The notes under the pieces were generated by a model. That model was not told the origin of the DNA and did no database searches. It was given only the letters and a program-made list of their open reading frames with translations. A stretch of DNA of 59,917 bases from Bacteroidales bacterium (lineage in GTDB: Bacteria; Bacteroidota; Bacteroidia; Bacteroidales; VadinHA17): NCBI GenBank assembly GCA_012514255.1, contig JAAZAP010000351.1, forward strand, positions 1-59,917. The letters are read 5' to 3'. The translations under genes were made by a program, and so were the position numbers. This document shows, one piece after another, positions 32,837 through 41,579 of the stretch (its first letter is position 1; each line of letters begins with the position of its first letter).

Positions 32837-34750
32837 ATGAGACTGAGAACCATTAAGATTCTTTTATTATTGCTTTACCTTACGGGCACCACTGCACTTT
32901 ACGGGCAGGGTGTGGATGCACCCGTGGTGCCGCCTGTGGCTGAACCTGTTGCCGATACCCTGAAGGTTACTCCGAGCCTTTTGAGAAAGGTAAAGGCTGC
33001 TCCCGTACCCGGCATCAACGGTCCGCAGGACGTACACCTGGGCAAAGATGAGTCGCTCAGGTATCTTGAGCGTTTCTATGCCACACCGGCACTGTGGAAA
33101 AAGAACAATGACCCGTTGCGTGAAGCTATCAGGAACCTTATATGGCTTGCATCCAAACCGCCGCAGGACACGGTGATCAGCTACCTTTCAGCCTATCAGT
33201 TTGAGCATATACGCATCCCCGCAGAAAGGTACTATGTGTTTGATACTGTCAGGATAATTCTGCCGATTGTTGAGCCTGACTCGTTGCAGGCTGACAGTAC
33301 GGCAACAAGTTCCAGAGCAGATGAGATGTTCATCAGAGCCGGAACCAAAACAGAAAAAGTAAGACTCACGCCTGACTCAAAGCCAATGTTAAGGAATGAT
33401 ACCCTCAGGCTGAATGATTCTGTATATATCCTGATGAGGGATTTTATCCCTGCCCGGCTTCCCCACACCACCAATGACACAATAGTGCTGGTAATTACCG
33501 ACACCCTCCCGGAAGTTTCACTTGCAAACACAGATTTACCCTTCAGGTACCTCAAGAATCCATACATGGCCGATTCACTGCAGGCAGCGGTCGGTTCACT
33601 CATCAGCTATCTCGAGAAGCGCGATTCAACCGTTGTACGCCTGACGAGCGAATCGGGCAGAGGTGCAGATGTGTGGCTTAACGGCCTGTCAGACAATCTT
33701 GTCCGTTTCTGGCTTCCTGACGGCGAGAACGACTCGGTTACCGTATGGATAGGAAGTCCTGCACGCAATACTCTTTCTCTCAGGGCTGAGGAGGGCGTGC
33801 TCTTCAGAAAACAGGTATGGCATGACAGATACGTTGACACCCGTGTCAACGTCATCACGGCACAGGAGGAGGACCTGAGAAGGGTGGCACTGACCAGGAT
33901 CAAGCCTGACCTGTGGAAATTCAAAACGGACCTCTCATACCTGCTCTCGCAGGGTGTGGTCTCAAACTGGGCAAAGGGAGGTGAGAATAATATCTCCTCT
34001 GTCCTGGATGTCACCTCGGCACTCACTTACAACAATAAGGTGACAAAGGTGAACTCGGCCACCTCGGCAAGGTTCGCGCTGGGGCTTCAGGCCTCAGGCA
34101 AATACGGGGGTATACGGAAAAACCTGGATATCCTGGAGATAAACTCCAAGATAAATCATAAGGCCTTTGGCAAGTTTGACCTCTCGGGCCTGTTCCAGTT
34201 CAAATCGCAGTTCCTTCCGGGATACACCTATCCCAATGACACAACATCAGTCAGGGTCTCGAAGTTCTTCAATCCGGCTACTGTCATCCTCGGCTATGGC
34301 CTTGAATACAAACCGAACAAGAACACATCAATCAGCTTCTCACCGGTATCATATAAAGGCACTTTTGTTCCTGACACTGCCAGTATCAACCAGACGAAAT
34401 ATGGAATTGCAGCCGACAGGCGGTCTAAGAATGAGCTGGGGGCATACATGACACTGAACAGCAAACTGGTTCTTTTTGAGAAGGTTAATATGACCAACAG
34501 GCTGCAGCTCTTTTCAAACTTCCTGTCGAAGCCGCAGAATATAGATGTTGACTGGGAGATGGTTGCCACCATGCCTCTCAACTGGTTCACCGATCTGAGG
34601 ATGAATGTTCACCTTATCTATGATGACAACACCCTTCTCCCGGTATATGACGGGGGAGAGCCGGTGCTTGACACTGACGGCAAGCAGAAGAAGTCTCCCA
34701 TGGTGCAGTTCAAGGAGCTTCTGGGAGTCTCATTTGTGTTCAAGTTCTAG
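32837..34750 (+). CDS. DUF3078 outer-membrane beta-barrel-like protein
   Basis: 637 residues from ATG 32837 (MRLRTIKILLLLLYLTGT), which begins a signal peptide; the longer frame adds 34 unsuitable residues. The middle (about 60-370) is a region of unknown type, and the last ~280 residues match DUF3078: SQGVVSNWAKGGENN, then alternating beta strands ending in FVFKF, a terminal aromatic typical of outer-membrane barrels. The family is confined mainly to Bacteroidetes; function unknown. Its stop overlaps the stop of the converging ubiA-like gene by sharing CTAG. Confidence 0.8.
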   Translation: MRLRTIKILLLLLYLTGTTALYGQGVDAPVVPPVAEPVADTLKVTPSLLRKVKAAPVPGINGPQDVHLGKDESLRYLERFYATPALWKKNNDPLREAIRNLIWLASKPPQDTVISYLSAYQFEHIRIPAERYYVFDTVRIILPIVEPDSLQADSTATSSRADEMFIRAGTKTEKVRLTPDSKPMLRNDTLRLNDSVYILMRDFIPARLPHTTNDTIVLVITDTLPEVSLANTDLPFRYLKNPYMADSLQAAVGSLISYLEKRDSTVVRLTSESGRGADVWLNGLSDNLVRFWLPDGENDSVTVWIGSPARNTLSLRAEEGVLFRKQVWHDRYVDTRVNVITAQEEDLRRVALTRIKPDLWKFKTDLSYLLSQGVVSNWAKGGENNISSVLDVTSALTYNNKVTKVNSATSARFALGLQASGKYGGIRKNLDILEINSKINHKAFGKFDLSGLFQFKSQFLPGYTYPNDTTSVRVSKFFNPATVILGYGLEYKPNKNTSISFSPVSYKGTFVPDTASINQTKYGIAADRRSKNELGAYMTLNSKLVLFEKVNMTNRLQLFSNFLSKPQNIDVDWEMVATMPLNWFTDLRMNVHLIYDDNTLLPVYDGGEPVLDTDGKQKKSPMVQFKELLGVSFVFKF

Positions 34751-35619
34751 AGAAGAAGCAGGTCAAGCACTACTGCCAGTCCGTAGATGACGCCGGCGAT
34801 ACCGTTTGTTGTACCGAAGGCCATGTCAACCCTGCTGAGATCATCCGGTTTGACTATGATATGCTGGTAGATCAGCATGGCGGTAAATATTGCCGCGCCC
34901 GTCCAGTAGATGAATCCTGCACTGCCTGTGATGCCGGCTACCACCACAAGGGTGAACGTGACAGCATGCAGCGCAATTGATACGGCCAGTGCTTTTCCTC
35001 TGGACATCATGGCAGGGATTGAGTAGAGTCCCGTATCACGGTCAAACTGGTCATCCTGGAGAGAGTAGATGATATCAAATCCGCTGACCCATGTAAGCAC
35101 GATAAAAGAATAGATAACAGGCAGGAGTGCAAATGATCCGGTGACGGCAATATATGCCCCTGTAGGTGCAAGGCTGAGGCCCAGACCCAGCACCAGGTGA
35201 CAGAGCGGGGTGAAGCGCTTGGTGTAGCTGTATCCAAGCACCACCAGCAGCGCCACGGGTGAGAGTATGAGCGTCAGCCTGTTGAGGAAGGCTGCTGAGA
35301 TGATAAATAGCAATGAGCTGGCAATAACGAATATGAGTGCCTGACTCCGCGAAATCTTTCCTGAAGGGATCTCACGCACCACCGTACGCGGATTCATTGC
35401 ATCAAAACGATAATCAGCCCACCGGTTAAAGGCCATGGCTGCGCTGCGCGCGAAGACCATGCATGCCAGTACCAACAGGAAAGTCCTTAGTGAGAATCCA
35501 TAACCGGGCTCCGTGGCGCCGATGAAATAGCCTGCAAGGGCAAAAGGCATGGCGAAGACAGTGTGGCTGAACCTGACCAGTGAAAGATAATCATGTGTCC
35601 TGCCAAGCAACTTCTTCAT
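34747..35619 (-). CDS. mqnP: UbiA-family prenyltransferase, probably MqnP of menaquinone synthesis
   Basis: 290 residues, with about eight membrane helices. The two aspartate-rich sites are NRWADYRFDAMNPRT near residue 66 and QDDQFDRDTG near 190. The family attaches prenyl chains to aromatic acids in the membrane. Because mqnA (futalosine pathway) is also in this window, MqnP is more likely than ubiquinone UbiA. Its ATG overlaps the pheT stop (ATGA). Specificity is inferred. Confidence 0.8.
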   Translation of the reverse strand: MKKLLGRTHDYLSLVRFSHTVFAMPFALAGYFIGATEPGYGFSLRTFLLVLACMVFARSAAMAFNRWADYRFDAMNPRTVVREIPSGKISRSQALIFVIASSLLFIISAAFLNRLTLILSPVALLVVLGYSYTKRFTPLCHLVLGLGLSLAPTGAYIAVTGSFALLPVIYSFIVLTWVSGFDIIYSLQDDQFDRDTGLYSIPAMMSRGKALAVSIALHAVTFTLVVVAGITGSAGFIYWTGAAIFTAMLIYQHIIVKPDDLSRVDMAFGTTNGIAGVIYGLAVVLDLLLL

Positions 35620-38066
35620 CGCAGAGTGGCTCCGAATTCGCGCTCGAAGGCTTTGACCAGAGCACCCATCGTCTTCTCAATATTCCTTTCGGTAAGAGTC
35701 TGCCTCTCATCACGGAGGATGAAGCTGACAGCATACGATTTCTTATCCTTTCCTATGGTCTTACTCTCATAAACGTCAAAGAGATCAACCTCATGCAGGA
35801 TGTTACGCTCAGTCCTGAAGGCAAGGTCACGTATCTGGCTGAATTTCACTGATCTGTCAATAAGCAGGGCCAGGTCGCGACGGACCCACGGGTATCGTGG
35901 CAGCTCGCTGAACCGGATAGACCTGGTGCCGGCGAGCCTGATAACGTTCTCCCACTCTATCTCGCCGTAGAAAACATCCTGCCTGATGTCAAACATTGAC
36001 AGGTACTTCCTTGACACCTGCCCGAAAGAGGCCACCTCAAGACTTCCTGCAGTGTATTGAATGCCTTCGGCGAACCATCCCCGCTGTATCTCAGTGGCCA
36101 CGATCTCATGCCGGGTGATTCCGAAACGTGCCAGTACCATCTCTGCATAACCCTTGAGGTGGAAGAATCCCGAGGGCGTTTCAGGTGCATTCCAGCGCTT
36201 CTCATTCATGTTCCCGGTCAGGGCCATGGACAGCACCTGCTTCTCGGCAAAATTATCGGTTATCTCGAGGGTGTTTTTGCCTTCTTTCCGACGATAGATG
36301 TACCCTAGCTCAAACAGCCTCAGGTTGCTGTTCTGCCTGTTGATGTTCCAGGCAATTGAATTCAGCAATCCCGGCAGCAGCGAGAGACGCATGACATTGA
36401 GGTCACTGCTGAGTGGATTGGCCAGCCTGACCATGTCTTTAACTTCATAGTCGCCAGTGGTTTCAAACCATGCGGCAGGAGAGAGGGAGTTGCACATTAT
36501 CTCTACGAAGCCGTTGGCAGCAAGCATCCCGGAAAAGTTGGCGGCCATCTTTTCACGGTCAGGCTTGTCAGTGTGTGACAGCATCGTGTGCATCTCGTTG
36601 CTGATGCCAATATTGTCATAACCGTATATCCGCAGCACCTCCTCGGTAACGTCAGCCTCACGCGTGACATCAACACGATAGGGTGGTATCTCAAGTGTCA
36701 GTATTCCCTCCTCCTCGGCCGTGATATTTATGTCGAGACTGTACAGGATAGTCTTTAGAGTCTCAATGGGTATCTCTTTTCCTATCAGCCGGGTCATCCG
36801 TTCAACGGAATACCTGACCACGGCTTTCCTTACCGGAGCAGGGTAGACGTCAATAATATCACCGGTGACAGTGCCGCCTGCCAGCTCCTTAACAAGCACT
36901 GCAGCCCTGTTTAGCGCGTAGATGGTCATCTCCGGATCGGTTCCTCTCTCGAACCTGTATGAGGCGTCGGTGCGCAGATCATGCCTCCTTGAGGTACGCC
37001 GTACTGATACCGGGCTGAAGGTAGCGCTCTCAAGGAACAGGTCTGTGGTTGTTTCGGTGACACCTGAATGCAGACCGCCAAACACACCCGCAATGCACAT
37101 GCCCTCCTCCTGGTTGCATATCATCAGGTCAGAGGATGAGAGGGTGCGTTCCACACCGTCAAGGGTAACGAATTTAGTTTTGTCAGGGAGGTGTCTTACG
37201 CGTACGGTTCCTCCTTTTATTGCAGCCACATCAAAGGCATGCAGCGGTTGCCCCGTCTCATGAAGGACGAAGTTGGTGATATCAACCACGTTATTTATGG
37301 GATGGAGACCGATAGCCCTGAGCCTGGTCTGCAGCCATGCCGGGGAGGGGCCCACCTTTATGCCCCTGATTGTCAGTCCCGAGTAACGAATGCATGCCTG
37401 CGGAGCTTCCACACTGATGCTGATGGCGCCGCTGTTGCTCTCCTTGCTGATGCCGGTTATCTGTGGCAGCCTGGCCCTGACGGGTTTCTGCAGGTTGAAA
37501 TATGCTGCCAGGTCGCGTGCCACACCGAAGTGAGAGCTGCAGTCAATCATGTTTGGCGTCAGTCCTATCTCATACACCGTGTCAGTGGTTACCCCGAAAT
37601 ATTCAGCAGCGGGCATGCCCACCCTGGCACTGCTGTCGAGAACCATTATGCCCTCATGATCATCTCCTATGCCCAGCTCATCCTCGGCACAGATCATCCC
37701 TTCCGAGAGTTGACCGCGAATCTTTGATCTTTTGATCTCAAACTGCTCATTACCATGATAAACCATGGTGCCCGGCAGGGCTACAGGCACCAGCTGACCG
37801 GCAGCCACATTGGGCGCCCCACAGACAATATGCAGAGGATCAGGCCCCCCTGCATCAACGGTGGTGACACTAAGCCTGTCAGCATCAGGGTGCCTCTCAC
37901 AGGTAAGGACCTTTCCCACAATAACACCTTTCATGCCTCCCCTGACAGAGACCCACTCTTCCATGCCTTCCACCTCCAGTCCTAGAGAAGTAAGTATTAC
38001 TGAGAGCTCCTCCGGTCCGGCATCAAAATCAAGATACTCCCTGAGCCAGTTGTAAGAAATCTTCAT
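35616..38066 (-). CDS. pheT: Phenylalanine-tRNA ligase beta subunit
   Basis: 816 residues, the bacterial PheT length. Seen in order: MKISYNWLREYLDF, an N-terminal tRNA-binding domain (VICGAPNV-like HIVCGAPNVAAGQLVPVALPG), the B3/B4 editing region, B5, the synthetase-like core with ELGYIY, and a C-terminal anticodon-binding domain (ELPRYPWVRRDLALLID). It charges tRNA-Phe together with PheS, which is not adjacent here. It is transcribed with the downstream prenyltransferase. Confidence 0.96.
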   Translation of the reverse strand: MKISYNWLREYLDFDAGPEELSVILTSLGLEVEGMEEWVSVRGGMKGVIVGKVLTCERHPDADRLSVTTVDAGGPDPLHIVCGAPNVAAGQLVPVALPGTMVYHGNEQFEIKRSKIRGQLSEGMICAEDELGIGDDHEGIMVLDSSARVGMPAAEYFGVTTDTVYEIGLTPNMIDCSSHFGVARDLAAYFNLQKPVRARLPQITGISKESNSGAISISVEAPQACIRYSGLTIRGIKVGPSPAWLQTRLRAIGLHPINNVVDITNFVLHETGQPLHAFDVAAIKGGTVRVRHLPDKTKFVTLDGVERTLSSSDLMICNQEEGMCIAGVFGGLHSGVTETTTDLFLESATFSPVSVRRTSRRHDLRTDASYRFERGTDPEMTIYALNRAAVLVKELAGGTVTGDIIDVYPAPVRKAVVRYSVERMTRLIGKEIPIETLKTILYSLDINITAEEEGILTLEIPPYRVDVTREADVTEEVLRIYGYDNIGISNEMHTMLSHTDKPDREKMAANFSGMLAANGFVEIMCNSLSPAAWFETTGDYEVKDMVRLANPLSSDLNVMRLSLLPGLLNSIAWNINRQNSNLRLFELGYIYRRKEGKNTLEITDNFAEKQVLSMALTGNMNEKRWNAPETPSGFFHLKGYAEMVLARFGITRHEIVATEIQRGWFAEGIQYTAGSLEVASFGQVSRKYLSMFDIRQDVFYGEIEWENVIRLAGTRSIRFSELPRYPWVRRDLALLIDRSVKFSQIRDLAFRTERNILHEVDLFDVYESKTIGKDKKSYAVSFILRDERQTLTERNIEKTMGALVKAFEREFGATLR

Positions 38067-38095
38067 TACGGTACTATTATCTGTTTTTTAAGATG

Positions 38096-38128
38096 CAAAA
38101 GTAAGGAAAAAAGGTTTGCAGCATCAAA
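38096..38128 (-). promoter_or_regulatory. Promoter of pheT
   Basis: On the minus strand TTTG (38128-38125) and TACTTTTG (38103-38096) are 21 bp apart, slightly more than the usual 19. The leader to the ATG at 38066 is about 25 nt. Confidence 0.45.
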
Positions 38129-38160
38129 CGCTCCGCTACTAAAAGCAACGTCATTATCAT

Positions 38161-38168
38161 TATATTTG
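38161..38168 (+). promoter_or_regulatory. -7 element of surE
   Basis: TATATTTG fits TAnnTTTG, 19 bp before the surE ATG at 38188. No TTTG at -33. Confidence 0.4.
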
Positions 38169-38187
38169 CACCTCAACAGGAATCCAG

Positions 38188-38964
38188 ATGAAAATAGAAG
38201 AAAACGATAAACTGATTCTCATTACAAATGATGACGGACTGTATGCAGGAGGCTTGAGAACCCTTATCAGCATCATGGAGGATTTTGGCAAGCTGGTGGT
38301 CATCTCCACTACAGACAGCCGCAGTGCCATGTCACAGGCCCTGACAGTCAAACAACCTATCAGGGTCAAGCTGCTGGAGGAAGATGATCATAAACGCATT
38401 TTTGCCTGCAGCGGCACTCCTGCTGACGGCATCAAGCTGGCAGTGAACCAGTTGCTTGAACGCAAGCCTGATCTGATAGTATCCGGCATCAACCATGGCT
38501 CAAACGCTTCTGCCAGCATACTTTATTCCGGCACTATGGCAGCCGCCCTGGAGGGATGCCTTTACAACATCACCTCGGTGGGTTTCTCGCTCAATAGCTA
38601 CTCATCCTCGGCTGACTTTTCCGGATGTGATAAGTACATCAGGAAGATATGTTCCATGCTCCTAAGTGAACCGCTGCCGCCGGGGATATGCCTCAATGTC
38701 AACTTTCCTGCCCTGCCGGCATCAGAGATCAGGGGAATGGTTGTGGCACGGCAGGCCTCAGGTAACTGGCAGGAGGAGTTTGAGAAGAGAAAGGATCCGG
38801 CAGGAAAGACATACTACTGGCTGACAGGCAGCTTTATCAATCATGAACCGGAGGCATTGGATACTGACGACTGGGCAATACAGAATGGCTATGTATCTGT
38901 TATGCCTGTAACAACTGATATGACTGCCTACAGCTACATGGAAACACTTAAATCACGACTCTGA
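38188..38964 (+). CDS. surE: 5'/3'-nucleotidase SurE
   Basis: 258 residues with the metal-binding ITNDDG at the N-terminus and SGINHGSNAS near residue 98, both hallmark SurE motifs. It removes phosphate from nucleoside monophosphates and helps in stationary phase. First of a rightward cluster with a small membrane protein and lpxB. Confidence 0.95.
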   Translation: MKIEENDKLILITNDDGLYAGGLRTLISIMEDFGKLVVISTTDSRSAMSQALTVKQPIRVKLLEEDDHKRIFACSGTPADGIKLAVNQLLERKPDLIVSGINHGSNASASILYSGTMAAALEGCLYNITSVGFSLNSYSSSADFSGCDKYIRKICSMLLSEPLPPGICLNVNFPALPASEIRGMVVARQASGNWQEEFEKRKDPAGKTYYWLTGSFINHEPEALDTDDWAIQNGYVSVMPVTTDMTAYSYMETLKSRL

Positions 38965-38965
38965 T

Positions 38966-39262
38966 ATGCAGTTCAGGCAAAGGTTCAATAATGTTCTCAC
39001 GGGAGTTCTCGCCGGCCTGATACTGCCGGTGATCGCCTTCCTGGTTTTCTTTTTGCTCACCCGCAATGGTCTCTCAATGCCTGATTATTACATGAAGATT
39101 CTGGATGCAGGCAATATTACCAGCATAATGAGTGTGGCAATCTTTGCAAATATCATCATCTTTCTTCTCTTTAACCGGCTTGACATGCTCAGGGCACTGA
39201 AAGGAGTGCTTGGTATAACCATAGTCTGGGCTTTTGTCGTTTTCGGGATAAAGCTTTTTTGA
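38966..39262 (+). CDS. Small membrane protein, unknown function
   Basis: 98 residues with three hydrophobic helices (about 10-31, 52-68 and 80-97) and few charged loops. I recognise no family. It starts one base after the surE stop and ends one base before lpxB, so it belongs to that operon, and the position between surE and lpxB hints at a cell-envelope role. Confidence 0.7.
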   Translation: MQFRQRFNNVLTGVLAGLILPVIAFLVFFLLTRNGLSMPDYYMKILDAGNITSIMSVAIFANIIIFLLFNRLDMLRALKGVLGITIVWAFVVFGIKLF

Positions 39263-39263
39263 A

Positions 39264-40391
39264 ATGAGGTACTTCATCATAGCAGGGGAACCATCCGGCG
39301 ACCTCCACGGCTCCAGCCTCGTGAAGAACTTGCTTCAGGCTGATCCGGATGCAGACATTGCCTGCTGGGGAGGTGAACTGATGAAGAGTGCCGGAGCGCG
39401 GCTCCTGAAGCATTACAATGAGACTGCCTTTATGGGCGTATGGGAGGTGCTTGTAAATATCCGAAAAGTCAGATCCAACTTCACGGAGTGCCGCCGTCAG
39501 TTGACAGAGATGAAGCCTGATGTGCTGATATTGATTGATTATCCGGGTTTTAACCTGCGGATGGCCCGCTATGCAAAGGAGTCGGGCATACGTGTCTTCT
39601 ATTACATCTCTCCCAAATTCTGGGCATGGCGTGAAGGAAGGGTAAAGAAGGTAAAACGGTATGTTGACAGGCTATATATCATCTTCCCGTTTGAAAAGGA
39701 GTTTTACAGGCGTCATGACTTTCCTGCCATATTCCTTGGTAACCCGCTGGCAGATCATATTGAAGGGTGGCGCAGCAAAGCGCCCGCCCGGCAGGAGATA
39801 AGGGATTCACTGGGTCTCGATGCCCGGCCGGTGATTGCCCTTCTCGCAGGCAGCAGACTACAGGAGGTGAGCAGGATACTGCCTCTCATGGCTTCCGTAG
39901 CTCCATCTTTCCCCGGCTGTCAGTTCGTGGTGGCGGCAATGGATCATCTGCCGCATACACTCTACAGAAGATGCATTGACGAGTACCCGGTGAAGATCAT
40001 CACCGGCATGACCTACGAGATACTGGCTCTCTCGTCAGCAGCCCTGGTGACATCAGGCACAGCCACCCTGGAGGCTGCTCTTTTCAATGTGCCACAGGTG
40101 GTATGTTATTCAACCAGCCCGATGACCTACCACCTGGCAAAATGGTTCATTAAGGTGAGATTCATCTCCCTGGTGAACCTGATCATGGAGCGGGAGGTGG
40201 TCAGGGAACTTATCCAGGGTGATCTGAACCATGAGAGGCTTCAGAAGGAGCTGGCTGATATACTGCCTGAAGGTTGCAGGCATGAGACCCTGAGAAAGGA
40301 TTATGAGGAGCTGCAAACTGTTCTCGGTGGAAGTGGCGCTTCGGTCAGGGTGGCGAAGGATATGGTTGCCAATCTTGATACACAAGCATGA
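39264..40391 (+). CDS. lpxB: Lipid-A-disaccharide synthase
   Basis: 375 residues of glycosyltransferase family 19: GEPSGDLHGSSLV at the start, LIDYPGFNLR, YYISPKFWAW and the donor-site TSGTATLEAAL near residue 270. It joins UDP-diacylglucosamine and lipid X in lipid A synthesis, confirming a Gram-negative envelope. Its stop overlaps the next gene's ATG. Confidence 0.95.
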   Translation: MRYFIIAGEPSGDLHGSSLVKNLLQADPDADIACWGGELMKSAGARLLKHYNETAFMGVWEVLVNIRKVRSNFTECRRQLTEMKPDVLILIDYPGFNLRMARYAKESGIRVFYYISPKFWAWREGRVKKVKRYVDRLYIIFPFEKEFYRRHDFPAIFLGNPLADHIEGWRSKAPARQEIRDSLGLDARPVIALLAGSRLQEVSRILPLMASVAPSFPGCQFVVAAMDHLPHTLYRRCIDEYPVKIITGMTYEILALSSAALVTSGTATLEAALFNVPQVVCYSTSPMTYHLAKWFIKVRFISLVNLIMEREVVRELIQGDLNHERLQKELADILPEGCRHETLRKDYEELQTVLGGSGASVRVAKDMVANLDTQA

Positions 40392-41545
40392 AGATGAGCA
40401 GGAAAACCATACTGGTAATCATCATGCTGCTGACCTCCCTGGCAGGTTTTTCACAGATATCCATACGTATTTTTGCCCGCACACGCCCTTCTGCCTTCTT
40501 CCTGACAGTAGACAGGGGAGTATGCCTGCTTCATGATGACGCTGCAGGCGAGGTCAGGATAACTACCGGTGAGATTGTGGCTGTCAGCCTGCATGACGGC
40601 CGGGTCATTTACAGGACCCTGTCAGGCATCATGGGTGCTGCTGACTCCCTGGCCTTCACGCCTGTATCTGCCGGAACACTCGTTACCCTTCGCGCTCCCG
40701 ACAGTGATGAGCCGGAGAAGACCCTTGAGGGAACACTTAAGGTCAAACCTTTCCCCGGGTCACTTCTCATACTTAATATCACTGCAGTGGAGGCCTGCCT
40801 GCCAGGGATTGTCCGCGCTGAAGCAGGCAAATACGGACCATCAGACTATTACAAGGCCCAGGCCGTGGTGGCACGGACCTATATCTACAGGAACATTGAC
40901 AGACATCAGCTTGACGGATATAACATGTGCGATGATATTCACTGCCAGGTCTATCCAGGCGTGGTGACTGACAGTGTCATTGTCAATGCCTGCCGCTCCA
41001 CTGCCGGGAGGGTCATTACTGACCGCGACAGCCTGCTCATAGAGGCAGCTTTTCATGGTAACTGCGGTGGTGAGACAGCCTCATCCGCCGAAGTGTGGCT
41101 GGCAGGATATCCCTACCTGGTGAGGGTGAAAGATCCATGGTGCAGCTACTCTGCATCATACAGATGGAGAAAGAATATTGCACGGACAGATTGGGACAGC
41201 TTCCTCAAATCAAAGGGAATAACGCCGGGAAGTGAGGGAGCCATCTATAGCCCACAGGAGCCGGAGAGGGGAAGACGGGCCACACGTACGGTGCAGGGAA
41301 AAACGGTCACCAGTGAGGAGATGAGGATCCGCTTCGGGCTACGGTCAGCTTTTTTCGCTATCACACCTGCCGGTGACAGCATAACCTTTAACGGAAGAGG
41401 CTACGGTCACGGGGTCGGTCTCTGCCAGGACGGCGCAAAGCACATGGCAGAAAAGAGGATGACCTATGACCAGATAACCGGGTTCTATTACCCGGGGACA
41501 ATGATTATTGATATCAAAAATGCCCGCATGCCTCCGAGACCATGA
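40388..41545 (+). CDS. SpoIID/LytB-domain protein (putative peptidoglycan lytic enzyme)
   Basis: 385 residues with a signal peptide (residues 1-21). The SpoIID domain follows: GIVRAEAGKYG with the putative catalytic Glu, KAQAVVARTYIYRN, HGNCGGETASS and the C-terminal GYGHGVGLCQDGAKHMAEK. In sporulating bacteria SpoIID trims denuded glycan strands; in Bacteroidetes the role is likely general cell-wall remodelling. It overlaps lpxB by four bases. Confidence 0.85.
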   Translation: MKMSRKTILVIIMLLTSLAGFSQISIRIFARTRPSAFFLTVDRGVCLLHDDAAGEVRITTGEIVAVSLHDGRVIYRTLSGIMGAADSLAFTPVSAGTLVTLRAPDSDEPEKTLEGTLKVKPFPGSLLILNITAVEACLPGIVRAEAGKYGPSDYYKAQAVVARTYIYRNIDRHQLDGYNMCDDIHCQVYPGVVTDSVIVNACRSTAGRVITDRDSLLIEAAFHGNCGGETASSAEVWLAGYPYLVRVKDPWCSYSASYRWRKNIARTDWDSFLKSKGITPGSEGAIYSPQEPERGRRATRTVQGKTVTSEEMRIRFGLRSAFFAITPAGDSITFNGRGYGHGVGLCQDGAKHMAEKRMTYDQITGFYYPGTMIIDIKNARMPPRP

Positions 41546-41579
41546 AAGTTTTGGATATTTTTGCACCAAACCCGAAGAT

